DNA from: Specibacter sp038242155
GTDB taxonomy: Bacteria > Actinomycetota > Actinomycetes > Actinomycetales > Micrococcaceae
Assembly (NCBI GenBank): GCA_038242155.1
Contig: JBBSSM010000002.1
Coordinates: forward strand, 116,696 to 180,695
Length of the DNA stretch: 64,000 bases
Reading direction: 5' to 3'
Below are positions 26,490-35,691 of this stretch, piece after piece. Made by a program: the position numbers and the translations under genes. Each line of letters begins with the position of its first letter. Position 1 is the first letter of the stretch. The notes beneath the pieces are model-generated. The model made no database searches. It was not told the origin of the DNA and saw nothing but the letters and a program-made list of their open reading frames with translations.

Positions 26490-27584
26490 ATGACAACCAT
26501 CAATCCGGCGTTACGCATGGTGCGTCGCGGGAAACAAAGCGTGCAAATTGGCATGGGACATGGTGGGCTTATTCTGGCCGGACTGCAGCCCGGGGACATG
26601 TTGTTCATTGAGGCCCTCCGGGCCGGAATTCCCGACGCTGAGGTTTTAGAGCGCGCAGCAACCCTGGGCATCAATGCCCTGCGGGCCCAGGAAATATGCA
26701 TTAAGTTGGCCGGATTATTATTTAGCGACGCGGATTTAAGCGCGCAGGGCCACCGCGCCGAACGATTGTTTTCGGAGCGCTCTGCCATGCTGAGTCTGTA
26801 TCAAGGACCTTGCAGGGACATTATGGAACGCCGCGAACGCAGCGTTGTGCATTTGGTGGGCCTTGGCCGCACCGGAGCTGCCCTCGCTGCGGTCCTGGCA
26901 GCGTCGGGGGTGGGCACCTTTTTATTGGAAGACGATGCAGTGGTTACGGCCAGCGATGTCAGCCCTGGCGCTCACCGGGTGCAAGACATTGGCGTGGCGC
27001 GCTCCCTTTCAGTGCATCGTCATTTACAGCGCGTGGATGCGGGGTGCCAGGCACACATCATGCACGACGGCGGCTTGGGCGGTCCCAGCGTCGCTTCCCT
27101 TGACCTGGCAGTGGTGGTGGGCCACGATGCCGTCCCGGCCCCGACGGCGGCCCGCTTCCTAGCCGCGGAGAAGCCGCAATTATTTGTGCTGCTACGTGAA
27201 CAAGACGCGACCTTGGGACCGTTGGTGGTGCCCGGTGAAACTGCCTGCCCCGAATGCGTTGAACGCCACCGCAGCGCCGGGGACCCCCAGTGGTTGCGGA
27301 TTTGTCAGGAACTTTCCGTCAGGGTGGAACCCTCACCCGATCACAAGCCGCGGCACGAGCAGCAAGAAACCATGGCCCTGGCCACTGTTTTAGCGGGAAC
27401 GGCAGCCACCCATGCACTGTTGTTTTTAGATGGCATTAACCGTCCCGCCTCATGGTCGGCAGTGCTGAGCTTCCACCCGGATACTGGACAGTGGACGCAG
27501 CAGGACTACTCCACCCACCCCGAGTGCGGCTGTCAATGGCAGAATCAGCTGCGGGCCACAATCTCCAGTACGGCGTCGCCGTAG
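26490..27584 (+). CDS. E1/ThiF-like adenylyltransferase-family protein (cyclodehydratase-type)
   Basis: A 364-residue protein of the ThiF/E1 superfamily, close in pattern to the ThiF-like proteins of ribosomal-peptide (TOMM) pathways. The N-terminal 110 residues form a winged/RRE-like part; then 'VHLVGLGRTGAALAAVLAASGVGTFLLEDDAVVTASDVSPGAHRVQDIGVAR' shows the nucleotide-binding loop and the acidic strand end. Zinc-type cysteines occur in 'CPEC' (about residue 252) and 'CGC' (about 347). No YcaO, precursor peptide or sulfur-carrier gene is nearby, so its substrate is unknown. GGAGG precedes ATG 26490. Its last 40 bases overlap the end of uvrD2 on the other strand. Confidence 0.75.
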   Translation: MTTINPALRMVRRGKQSVQIGMGHGGLILAGLQPGDMLFIEALRAGIPDAEVLERAATLGINALRAQEICIKLAGLLFSDADLSAQGHRAERLFSERSAMLSLYQGPCRDIMERRERSVVHLVGLGRTGAALAAVLAASGVGTFLLEDDAVVTASDVSPGAHRVQDIGVARSLSVHRHLQRVDAGCQAHIMHDGGLGGPSVASLDLAVVVGHDAVPAPTAARFLAAEKPQLFVLLREQDATLGPLVVPGETACPECVERHRSAGDPQWLRICQELSVRVEPSPDHKPRHEQQETMALATVLAGTAATHALLFLDGINRPASWSAVLSFHPDTGQWTQQDYSTHPECGCQWQNQLRATISSTASP

Positions 27585-29692
27585 CGTTCCAGTTTGGCAG
27601 GGCCTACTCCTGGCAGTGCCGCCAAAGCGCCGAGGTCCTGCGGTTCCGCCTCGGCAATGGCCATCAGCGTGGCATCGGTAAACACCACAAACGCGGGTAC
27701 GGAGGTGCTGGCAGCAACAGAGAGCCGCCACTGCCGCAATTGTTCAAACACGGCCTCGTCATATCCGGCCGGGCACTCGGAGCAACGGCCAAGCTTCCGT
27801 TCAGCCCCGGTGTTCAGGATTTTTCCACACACCCGGCATACCGCCGGCCCCACTGCCTTCCGGGAGTTTCGCGTGGCGGCCAACCGCAAGCTGGTGGGTG
27901 CCCCGCCCACGGTTGCCGGCCGTAACCCATCGAGGAAGCGCGACGGCTTGCGATTTGCCCGTCCGCCGGGGGTACGCGCCGTCGACCAGGAAAAGCTCAG
28001 GATTTCCCGGGCACGCGTAATGCCAACATAGAGCAGGCGCCGCTCCTCATCAACGGTTTCAGGGGTATCTGCAAAGGAAATTGGCATTAGACCCTCGCTG
28101 AGCCCCACCAGGAACACCGCATCCCATTCCAAGCCTTTGGCCGAGTGCAACGACGCCAACGTCACGCCTTGCACCGTGGGGGCGTGCTGGGCCGAGGCCC
28201 GGTCTTGGAGCTCAACTGTAAAATCGACCAGGGAAAAAATGTGCTCGGGGGTGCTGCGTGAAACATGCAGCTCATCCGCGAGCGCCACAATGGCTGCCAG
28301 TGATTCCCACCGCTCGCGGACGGCTCCACCGGATTTAGGGGCCTCGGTTTGATAGCCCAGGTTACCTAAGACATCACGGACCAGCTGACCCAACGGCTCG
28401 TCTTCCGCTGCTCGAGATGCTGCTCGCAACTGTAACAACGCGTCGCGGACTTCCTTGCGGGCAAAGAAACGCTCGCCGCCCCGGAGCTGATACCCCACAC
28501 CAATCCCGGTGAGTGCTTGTTCATAAGCTTCGGACTGGCCATTGGTGCGGAACAGCACGGCAATCTCACTGGCCGGTGTGCCGTTGTCAATCAGCACTTT
28601 AATGCGGGCTGCGACGGCGGCAGCCTCCGCCTCGTCGTCGGTGCACTCCACAAACTCAGCCTGCGGCCCGCCTGGACGTTGCGCCACGAGTTCCAGCGGC
28701 TTGGACCACAGGGAATCAGCGCTTAGTCCTCCGCTGCGTCTGCTGCTCAACAAGGTGTTCGCCAGTCCCACCACCTGCGGCGTGGAGCGATAGTCACGCA
28801 CCAGTTTCACCATATTCGCCGCCGGATAGCGTTTTGGGAAATCCAACAGGTGTCGCGGTGTTGCGCCCGTGAATGAATAAATGGTTTGACTGGCGTCTCC
28901 CACCACGCACAGCTCCTCCCGGCCACCTAACCAGAGATCAAGCATCCGTTGCTGGAGCGGGGAAACGTCTTGGTATTCATCGACAACAAAGTGCCGGTAC
29001 TGCTCGCGCACGGTAGCAGCCACGCGGGCGTCTTCTTGCAAAATTCCCACTGTGATCAGCAAAACGTCCTCAAAATCAATGAGATTTCGATCTGCTTTGA
29101 CGTCTTCATAACCCTGAAACAAGCGGCCCACAGCCACCTTGTCCAATCCGCCGGGTTCGCCACGGTCCAGGGCCTTGAGCAGGTATGTTTCCGGGGTCAG
29201 CATGGAGACCTTGGCCCACTCAATTTCGGCGGCAAGATCCCGAACTGCGGCCCTGTCCGTGGGCAGTCGCAGCCGCCGGGCGGCCTCTGCAATGATTTGC
29301 GCCTTGTGCTCCAAAAGCCCGGGCAACTGACCTCCCACAGCGTGCGGCCAGAAATACTGTAGTTGACGCAGGGCGGCGGCGTGGAACGTGCGGGCTTGGA
29401 CAGTGCCAACGCCCAAGTCACGCAGGCGGGTGCGCATTTGTGCAGCAGCGCGCGCCGTGAAGGTCACTGCCAACAAACGGTTGGGGTTGTAGACCCCTGT
29501 ATGAACCCCGTAGGCAATGCGGTGCGTAATGGCGCGGGTCTTTCCCGTTCCTGCACCTGCCAAGACGCACAACGGGCCATTGAGCGTGGTAGCGACGAGG
29601 CGCTGCTCATTGTCCAAACCGGAGAGTATTCGTTCCTCCGCTGTGCGGTGGTCCATCACTGGCAATCCGCTCTGACCTGGGTCAAAGCTCAT
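27545..29692 (-). CDS. uvrD2: ATP-dependent DNA helicase UvrD2 (HRDC domain)
   Basis: A 715-residue superfamily-1A 3'-5' helicase. Walker A is 'AGAGTGKTRAITHRIAYG', motif II 'VDEYQDVSPLQ', motif III 'VGDASQTIYSFTGA', and motif V/VI 'TLASLHSAKGLEWDAVFLVGLSEGLMP' and 'RRLLYVGITRA'. C-terminally there is a four-cysteine element ('CRVCGKI' ... 'CSECPAGY') and an HRDC domain (about 635-712), the architecture of actinobacterial UvrD2, which acts in replication and repair and is essential in mycobacteria. Its ATG overlaps the nudC stop (ATGA), so it is translated from the nudC message. Confidence 0.93.
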   Translation of the reverse strand: MSFDPGQSGLPVMDHRTAEERILSGLDNEQRLVATTLNGPLCVLAGAGTGKTRAITHRIAYGVHTGVYNPNRLLAVTFTARAAAQMRTRLRDLGVGTVQARTFHAAALRQLQYFWPHAVGGQLPGLLEHKAQIIAEAARRLRLPTDRAAVRDLAAEIEWAKVSMLTPETYLLKALDRGEPGGLDKVAVGRLFQGYEDVKADRNLIDFEDVLLITVGILQEDARVAATVREQYRHFVVDEYQDVSPLQQRMLDLWLGGREELCVVGDASQTIYSFTGATPRHLLDFPKRYPAANMVKLVRDYRSTPQVVGLANTLLSSRRSGGLSADSLWSKPLELVAQRPGGPQAEFVECTDDEAEAAAVAARIKVLIDNGTPASEIAVLFRTNGQSEAYEQALTGIGVGYQLRGGERFFARKEVRDALLQLRAASRAAEDEPLGQLVRDVLGNLGYQTEAPKSGGAVRERWESLAAIVALADELHVSRSTPEHIFSLVDFTVELQDRASAQHAPTVQGVTLASLHSAKGLEWDAVFLVGLSEGLMPISFADTPETVDEERRLLYVGITRAREILSFSWSTARTPGGRANRKPSRFLDGLRPATVGGAPTSLRLAATRNSRKAVGPAVCRVCGKILNTGAERKLGRCSECPAGYDEAVFEQLRQWRLSVAASTSVPAFVVFTDATLMAIAEAEPQDLGALAALPGVGPAKLERYGDAVLEIVARS

Positions 29693-30636
29693 GCGCTGTC
29701 ACCGGGTTCAGCAATGGGGGCACCGTACCAATGTTCTATGAGCTTTCGGGCAATGGAGAGCCGGTGGGAAATTTGGGCTTCGCCGCTGAGCACCGCCGCC
29801 TGCAGTTCCTCCCGGTCAAACCACCGTGCCCCGCGAACCTCCACATTGTCGGGCACGGCGAGGGTGTCGCGGGTGTAACCCATAAAACCAAGCATGAGGG
29901 AGCGCGGGAAGGGCCAGGCCTGGGAGGAGATGTAGCTCAGTGAGTGTAAGTGCACCCCCACTTCCTCGGCAATCTCACGGACAGCTGCCTGCTCGGCACT
30001 TTCTCCACCCTCGACGAACCCCGCCACCGTGGAATACCTGTTGGATTCCCACTGCCTGTTATTAGCGAGCAAAATTCTGTCATCTGCCCCCACAATGCCC
30101 ACAATCACGGCAGGGTCCGTCCGCGGGAAATGCACCGAGTCATCCTGTGGGCAACGACGCACCCAACCTGAGACATCAGCGACGGTGAGGCTGCCGCATC
30201 GAGGGCAGTGCTGATGGGTGGCGTGCCAGTTCGCTACAGCCTGGGCCTGCACAAAAGCCTGCTCGTCCACTGCCGTAAAACCAATTGCGACGTCACGGTA
30301 TCCGGCGAAAGAGCCTCCGCTGGGCACCCAGGGAAGCTCTCCGGCGTCGTGCGGGAGAGCGTAGAGCACCAGATCGGTTCCCTCCGGCAAAAAATGCTCC
30401 TGGCCGGGGGTGACTTTGCCTAAATACACCACGGTGGTGCCTGGCGGAGGGGCAGGGGGAAGAATTTCCGGGCTAAGGAAAGCGGGGGCGGAACCGTCCA
30501 TGAGAGCCAGTCCACGGTGAAACACCATCACTCGATGCGCGGGGGAACCCAAGACCGCTTCCATGAACCCGGGTTCGCTGCGTTGTTCACACTGTCGGTC
30601 CAGCACAGCTTCGGGGAAAGAGGTCGATTCAATCAT
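29689..30636 (-). CDS. nudC: NAD(+) diphosphatase / RNA decapping NUDIX hydrolase NudC
   Basis: A 315-residue NUDIX hydrolase cleaving NAD(H) to NMN(H) and AMP and removing NAD caps from RNA in the family. A zinc ribbon 'CPRCGSLT' precedes 'GWVRRCPQDDSVHFPRTDPAVI'; the Nudix box is 'GFVEGGESAEQAAVREIAEEVGV' in part, and 'SQAWPFPRSLMLGF' is the NudC-specific SQPWPFPxS motif with Ala for Pro. ATG 30636 is preferred over the open frame to 30702 because TACGGT lies six bases upstream. Downstream uvrD2 overlaps it by 4 bases. Confidence 0.93.
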   Translation of the reverse strand: MIESTSFPEAVLDRQCEQRSEPGFMEAVLGSPAHRVMVFHRGLALMDGSAPAFLSPEILPPAPPPGTTVVYLGKVTPGQEHFLPEGTDLVLYALPHDAGELPWVPSGGSFAGYRDVAIGFTAVDEQAFVQAQAVANWHATHQHCPRCGSLTVADVSGWVRRCPQDDSVHFPRTDPAVIVGIVGADDRILLANNRQWESNRYSTVAGFVEGGESAEQAAVREIAEEVGVHLHSLSYISSQAWPFPRSLMLGFMGYTRDTLAVPDNVEVRGARWFDREELQAAVLSGEAQISHRLSIARKLIEHWYGAPIAEPGDSA

Positions 30637-30642
30637 GGTTCT

Positions 30643-30648
30643 ACCGTA
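30643..30648 (-). promoter_or_regulatory. -10 element of leaderless nudC-uvrD2 operon
   Basis: On the minus strand TACGGT, AGAACC, ATG 30636: exact six-base spacing. Confidence 0.55.
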
Positions 30649-30790
30649 CGCATCGCGTGGCAATTTATACATTCCGCAGGGGGTAAATGTGGACAAGCAC
30701 ACGCGTTAAGAGTGATTGCGGCAGGAGGTGATTGTGAGGTCTTCTCGCGACTCGCCGCCCCAGCGACGCCACGTTGGCGCGTTGGCGTTC

Positions 30791-30796
30791 TACGGT
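30791..30796 (+). promoter_or_regulatory. -10 element upstream of phosphotransferase gene
   Basis: TACGGT followed by GGAGGG and GTG 30803. The six-base gap is itself Shine-Dalgarno-like, but if the box is used, the transcript begins at or next to the GTG and the GGAGG is not transcribed. Confidence 0.45.
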
Positions 30797-30802
30797 GGAG
30801 GG

Positions 30803-32155
30803 GTGAGACGAAAGACAGCAATTGAATTGGCCGCCATAGCCAGCGCCGCCGTGCCCGGACTTAACGTCACGGCGTTCGGACCCGAGCCCGATGATGGCAC
30901 CGATTTCAGCTCAGCATTGCTGGTGGATGTTGACAGCCGCCGCTGGCGCGTCCGCTCCCCCCGGCATGCCGAGGCCAGCACCCGATTGGAAACTGAACGT
31001 GAAGTGCTGCGTGCTTTTTCCCCCGCAATTCGGGCGGAGCTGCCCTTTTTGCTGCCCACGGTAGCTGGCACTGTACGTCAGGGTGAGCTCATCACCTTTG
31101 TGTACTCGCACATCGTTGGCAGGGCCGGGTCCGTGGAGCAGCTTGCTTCAGGCAGCACAGCGTTGGCCAGGGAAATTGGCACGGCCATTGCTGCAATTCA
31201 TGATCTCCCGCAAGAACTCATCACCCATTACGATCTGCCCAGCTACACAGCCAATGAGTTCCGCCAACGCAAGCTCAACGAGCTGGATCAGTCGGCCACC
31301 ACCGGCAAGATCCCCCCGTCGCTGCTGCGGCGCTGGGAGCACGCCATGGAAGACGTCGCACTGTGGCGTTTCAACGCCTGTGTGGTGCACGGGGACCTGC
31401 ATGAGGACAATATTTTGCTGGACGGCGATCAAGTCTCCGCCGTCATGGGTTGGACTGACCTTCGGGTGGGCGACCCCGCTGATGACTTTGCGTGGCTCGT
31501 CGCCGTCAATGATCCCGACTTTGTCGACGCCGTTGTGCGGTCCTACACCACCGCCAGAAAAGACACCCCCGATCCGCATTTGCTCCGTCGTGCTGCATTG
31601 AGCGCCGAATTTGCACTTGCCCAGTGGCTGGTGAAGGGTTACGCGGCAGACAGCGCGCGCATGGTGGAGGATGCCGAGTCCATGTTGAAGACCCTGGAGG
31701 CTGATATTGCCGAACATGGCGGCCAGCCCATTAGCGTCGAGCCGGTGGCCCCCGCACGGCCTCCCGCCCCCGCGTCAACTCCCGCATCAAATCCCAGTTC
31801 CACTCATGGTTCCACTGCCATTAAGCCCCCGGTGGCCAAGACTCCTGCCGTCTCGCCTCTGGGGAAGGTGCCCGGGAGTAAGAAGGCCGCTCCTGATGCC
31901 CGTAAGGAAAAGTCCGACGCCGCTCCCGTCACGTCCGCTACGCCCATGCAGGCGCCCCGCACGATAGCACCGGCCCCCCACACAGCGCCCAGTGCGCCGG
32001 CAAAACCCACGGGTGCGCCCGGTCAGGCGGCACCCGCTGCCGAGAGCACGCCAAGTAAAAGCGCGCCCAATAATGGCGCACCCAACAACACCGCTGAAGA
32101 CAACAGCGCTGACGTGAACACCACGGCCATGAAAGTCATTCCTTTAAAAAAGTAG
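30803..32155 (+). CDS. aminoglycoside phosphotransferase-family kinase with disordered tail
   Basis: A 450-residue protein with a kinase-like phosphotransferase domain in residues 1 to about 300. The Brenner-type catalytic loop is 'VVHGDLHEDNILL' and the metal site 'GWTDLRVGDPADDFA'. The last 140 residues are Pro/Ala/Ser/Lys-rich with no predicted fold. The domain resembles macrolide 2'-phosphotransferases and house-keeping APH-like kinases; resistance activity cannot be assumed, since the setting between nudC/uvrD2 and adnAB suggests a chromosomal maintenance role. GTG 30803 chosen from the -10 spacing and the beginning of homology-like sequence; the frame is open to 30716. Confidence 0.8.
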   Translation: MRRKTAIELAAIASAAVPGLNVTAFGPEPDDGTDFSSALLVDVDSRRWRVRSPRHAEASTRLETEREVLRAFSPAIRAELPFLLPTVAGTVRQGELITFVYSHIVGRAGSVEQLASGSTALAREIGTAIAAIHDLPQELITHYDLPSYTANEFRQRKLNELDQSATTGKIPPSLLRRWEHAMEDVALWRFNACVVHGDLHEDNILLDGDQVSAVMGWTDLRVGDPADDFAWLVAVNDPDFVDAVVRSYTTARKDTPDPHLLRRAALSAEFALAQWLVKGYAADSARMVEDAESMLKTLEADIAEHGGQPISVEPVAPARPPAPASTPASNPSSTHGSTAIKPPVAKTPAVSPLGKVPGSKKAAPDARKEKSDAAPVTSATPMQAPRTIAPAPHTAPSAPAKPTGAPGQAAPAAESTPSKSAPNNGAPNNTAEDNSADVNTTAMKVIPLKK

Positions 32156-32163
32156 CCTTGCGC

Positions 32164-35100
32164 CTAGGCCGTGTAAGCGTTCCGGACAATGGCTTCAAGC
32201 TCCTCTTCCCCTGCCAGATCAACGGGCCGGATGAGCCGGTCTTGACCGACGTAGTAAAACGCTGCCCGGACTTGATCCAGGGGAACGTCCTTGAGTCGGG
32301 ACCAGGCCAAACGGTACACGGCCAGCTGCACTGCGCGGATTGCCAGGGTGTCCTTCGGGGGGATTCTCCCGGTTTTCCAGTCAATAAGATCCCAGCCGCC
32401 GTCCCCGTCACGGAAAACAGCATCAATGCGTCCCCGCACAATGACTTCAGCCACCCTCGTTTCGATGGCCACCTCAAGATCTGCCGGCGTCCGGACGGCC
32501 CATGCCGAGTTTTTAAATACTTCCTGCATGTCCGCCAGCCCATAAGCCTCCTCCACGTAGGCATCAGCACCGGGTTCCTCATCTATGTCCAGCTGGCCGG
32601 TAGTGGCAAAGTATTCTTCAATCCACGCATGAAAAGCAGTACCTTTGCGTGCGGACATGCCGGGTTTGGTGGGAACGGGCCGACGCATGGCGCGGGTAAC
32701 TTTTTCCGGGTCTTCCCGCAGCGCCACCAGGCGCGAGGCGGAAATGTGGGGCGGCAGCTCTACCAGAAGTTGCTCGCTCTCAGGCTGCTCCTGAGCCAAA
32801 AGCACGCTCACCTCAGTGCCCCAGCGAGGGTTGTCAGTTGAAAAATGCGCGGTGCCCACCTGGTTCAGACTGGCAGCGGCAGCACTGCCAACCAGTTCCG
32901 CCTGCACCGCCGCCGCTGAGCGTTCCACATTGTCACGGCGCCCTGTACGCACGGCTACGCCTGCCCGCCCCTCAATCACGGGACCATTGAGCGGATCGTA
33001 GGGCCACTGCGCACTTTCCACACCTGAACTCACGGGGTTTTCCACACCGTCCGCAGGATCTTCGGCCCACGGCCCAAGAACGGCCGGCTGGGTACTTCCC
33101 TCGGTGAGCGGCAGCAGTTCCTCGAGAAATGGTGACACCGTCAATGATTTCTTCCCGGTGCCCCACACGGTGGCTGAGCACATGAGGAAGTCGCGGGCGC
33201 GTGTGAACGCCACATAAGCCAGGCGGCGCTCCTCCTCTTCGCCATGCAAGGCAACGTCGGCGGCAAATAATTTCTCGTTCTCCAGCAGCGTTTTTAAATC
33301 AGGCACGTTCAGGTCCCACACGGGCAGGTCATCCCGGTCCCCGCGCAGGGGCCATGGCAGGGATTTAGCACCCGTGCTCCACCTGTCGGCGCGCGTGCTG
33401 GGGAAAGCCCCGCCATTCATGCCGGGGACAAAAACCACATCCCATTCCAGGCCTTTGGATGCGTGGACTGTCAACAGGGCCACGGCGTCCGGGTTGCTCT
33501 CCACCGCCGTGGTCTCCAGGCCGCCTTCTTCGGCTTCGGCTGTGTCCAGCCACGCCAGGAAGGCATCTAAATCCACCCTTTGTGCTGCCTGCATGAAGGT
33601 GGCGGCGGCGTCGGCAAAGGCATCCAAGTGGCGTCGGGCGTGGTGAATGCTGGATCCGGGTTTGGCAGCCAGTTCAATGTCCAGGAGCATGGTGCGTTCC
33701 ACCACGCCGAGCAAACTCACCAGGTCCTCTCCCACGTAGGAACGCAGCATGCGCAGTTCATCGCGCAGCCCCAGCAGCCGGGTGCGTGCCACATCACTGA
33801 GGGGTCGGGCGGCGGCCGGCCAATAATCCGGGCTGAGGTAATCCAGGGCCTCCACCAGCGAGGACGCATCCACCACATCGGTCGTCACCACCACAGCATC
33901 CAGCTGCCCGGTGCTGCTGGTTTCGCCGGTTTTACCGGCTTCACTTGCTTTACCGGCTTCACTGAGCAGCACCGAGGCATCGAAGTCCACCTTGTTTTTC
34001 GCAGCCCACGCCCTGCGCCGGGCCAGGTACCGCGCCCAATCGGCAAAGGCCATTAAATCGGCGGGACCAATCCGCCACCGCGCACCCGTCAACAGCCGCA
34101 TCAGCGCATCGGAGCGACCCGGATCTGCAATGACGCGCAGCGTAGCCACCAGATCCACAATTTCCGGGGTGCTGAGCAAGCCGCCCAGCCCCACAATTTC
34201 ATAGGGGATGCCCCGGGCCTCAAAGACTGCCTGAAACTTTGCAAATTGTGCACGACGACGGCACAAGACCGCCACTGTCATGGCACCTTGAATGCCGGCC
34301 CGGTGCGTAAAGTCACCCTTGCGTGCAGTAATTTCAGCGGCAATGGCCTCGGCTTCAGCAAAATCGGATTCATACCGGGCGAGCAACACTTCACCGGCGG
34401 GGGCCTGCGGTTTCTCCCGTAGCGCGGACACCACCACCTGCGGCCCCGCAGCGGCCCGTTGCCCCTCACTGAGCCCGGCGGCCAGCTTGGCATTGGCTTT
34501 GCGGGTTTGTGCCTGCGTGAGCTGGGCCGACATGACATTGGCCGCCGCCAAAATGTGCCTTGAATTCCGCCATGCAATGGTCAGTTCAGCGGTGGCGGCG
34601 TACTCCCCGCTGACTTTGCGGAAGATCTCCGGGAAGCGGAAGAGCTGTCCTGCGGAGGCGCCGCGGAATCCGTAAATGGACTGGTGCGGGTCACCCACGG
34701 CCGTGACAGGGTGCCCGGAACCAAACAGTTCGGCGAACAGTTGCAGTTGCGCGTGGGAAGTGTCCTGAAATTCATCAAGCAAAACCACCTTGTAACGCTG
34801 GCGTTCCAGCTCCGCGGCGTGCGGCACATCGCGGGCGATGCGGGCCGCCAGTGCCACGAGGTCGCCGTAGTCAAGGGCGTTGCGGCGACGTTTCGCTTGA
34901 GCATATTTTTGCACCAGGAGCGCCACTGAAGAGCGGGTGCGCAGCACGTTTAACTGCTTTTCCACCACCTGTGTCGGTGGCTTGGGGCTTTGGTCAATGT
35001 AGGGCAGCGCCTGAAATTCCTCAAGGTAGTTTTCAATGGTCGCGGCCACGTGATGGGGGTCCTGCAGATGCTCCGCGCATTCACCTGCCAAATCCATGAC

Positions 35101-35691
35101 GGCCTGGATGAGCGTGGATTTCGCGGCCGTGAAATGCTCGTGGTCACCTTCGTGGGCTGCCACCACCTCACTGGCCAGCTGCCACGCCTCCGCTGCACCC
35201 AGCACCACCGCGTCGCGTTCAATGCCCAACCGCAGTCCGTAGTCCGTCACAATTGCGTTGGCATAGGAGTGGTAGGTGGAGACTTTGGGTTCGAGGGCAT
35301 CACGGGCGGCGGCCGCCGGAGCCAACTGAACTTCCCCGGATCGGGCCAGGGTGCCCAACCTGGCCAGCTGACCGCGAATGCGGGCGGCTAATTCACCGGC
35401 TGCTTTACGGGTAAACGTCACGCCTAAAATTTCCTCGGGCAGCACCAAGCCATTGGCCACGAGCCACACCACCCGGTCGGCCATGGTGGTGGTCTTCCCC
35501 GAGCCCGCCCCTGCAATGACGAGCAACGGCTCCAGTGGCGAGGCAATGATGGCAGCTTGCTCAGCCGTGGGCGGGCGCTGCTCCAGCAGCTCCGCCAAGG
35601 CATAGGGACTAAGCCATGTTGCGGGATCGACGGCGTCAGTGAGCAGATCCGTCTCCGACAACTCCGGGTCATGAGGTGAGGGGATAGTCAT
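32164..35691 (-). CDS. adnB: AdnB-like helicase-nuclease subunit (double-strand break resection)
   Basis: An 1175-residue UvrD-family motor fused to a RecB-type nuclease. Walker A is 'IAGAGSGKTTTMADRVVWLV', motif II 'VVLLDEFQDTSHAQL', 'GDPHQSIYGFRGASAG', 'LTVHASKGLEWDVVFVPGMNGG' and 'RRLAYVAFTRARD'. The C-terminal PD-(D/E)XK nuclease has 'GRIDAVFRDGDGGWDLIDWKTGRIPP'. In mycobacteria AdnA-AdnB resects double-strand breaks for recombination and replaces RecBCD/AddAB. A Lys/Glu/Gly-rich repeat ('LLSEAGKASEAGKTGETSS', coded about 33915-33970) interrupts the motor part. ATG 35691 overlaps adnA's stop (ATGA); the 12-codon longer frame is not needed. Confidence 0.9.
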   Translation of the reverse strand: MTIPSPHDPELSETDLLTDAVDPATWLSPYALAELLEQRPPTAEQAAIIASPLEPLLVIAGAGSGKTTTMADRVVWLVANGLVLPEEILGVTFTRKAAGELAARIRGQLARLGTLARSGEVQLAPAAAARDALEPKVSTYHSYANAIVTDYGLRLGIERDAVVLGAAEAWQLASEVVAAHEGDHEHFTAAKSTLIQAVMDLAGECAEHLQDPHHVAATIENYLEEFQALPYIDQSPKPPTQVVEKQLNVLRTRSSVALLVQKYAQAKRRRNALDYGDLVALAARIARDVPHAAELERQRYKVVLLDEFQDTSHAQLQLFAELFGSGHPVTAVGDPHQSIYGFRGASAGQLFRFPEIFRKVSGEYAATAELTIAWRNSRHILAAANVMSAQLTQAQTRKANAKLAAGLSEGQRAAAGPQVVVSALREKPQAPAGEVLLARYESDFAEAEAIAAEITARKGDFTHRAGIQGAMTVAVLCRRRAQFAKFQAVFEARGIPYEIVGLGGLLSTPEIVDLVATLRVIADPGRSDALMRLLTGARWRIGPADLMAFADWARYLARRRAWAAKNKVDFDASVLLSEAGKASEAGKTGETSSTGQLDAVVVTTDVVDASSLVEALDYLSPDYWPAAARPLSDVARTRLLGLRDELRMLRSYVGEDLVSLLGVVERTMLLDIELAAKPGSSIHHARRHLDAFADAAATFMQAAQRVDLDAFLAWLDTAEAEEGGLETTAVESNPDAVALLTVHASKGLEWDVVFVPGMNGGAFPSTRADRWSTGAKSLPWPLRGDRDDLPVWDLNVPDLKTLLENEKLFAADVALHGEEEERRLAYVAFTRARDFLMCSATVWGTGKKSLTVSPFLEELLPLTEGSTQPAVLGPWAEDPADGVENPVSSGVESAQWPYDPLNGPVIEGRAGVAVRTGRRDNVERSAAAVQAELVGSAAAASLNQVGTAHFSTDNPRWGTEVSVLLAQEQPESEQLLVELPPHISASRLVALREDPEKVTRAMRRPVPTKPGMSARKGTAFHAWIEEYFATTGQLDIDEEPGADAYVEEAYGLADMQEVFKNSAWAVRTPADLEVAIETRVAEVIVRGRIDAVFRDGDGGWDLIDWKTGRIPPKDTLAIRAVQLAVYRLAWSRLKDVPLDQVRAAFYYVGQDRLIRPVDLAGEEELEAIVRNAYTA

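Noticed and set aside
30803..32155. Calling the phosphotransferase an antibiotic-resistance gene
   Set aside because: The fold is shared by many house-keeping kinases, and the neighbourhood and long disordered tail give no support for resistance.
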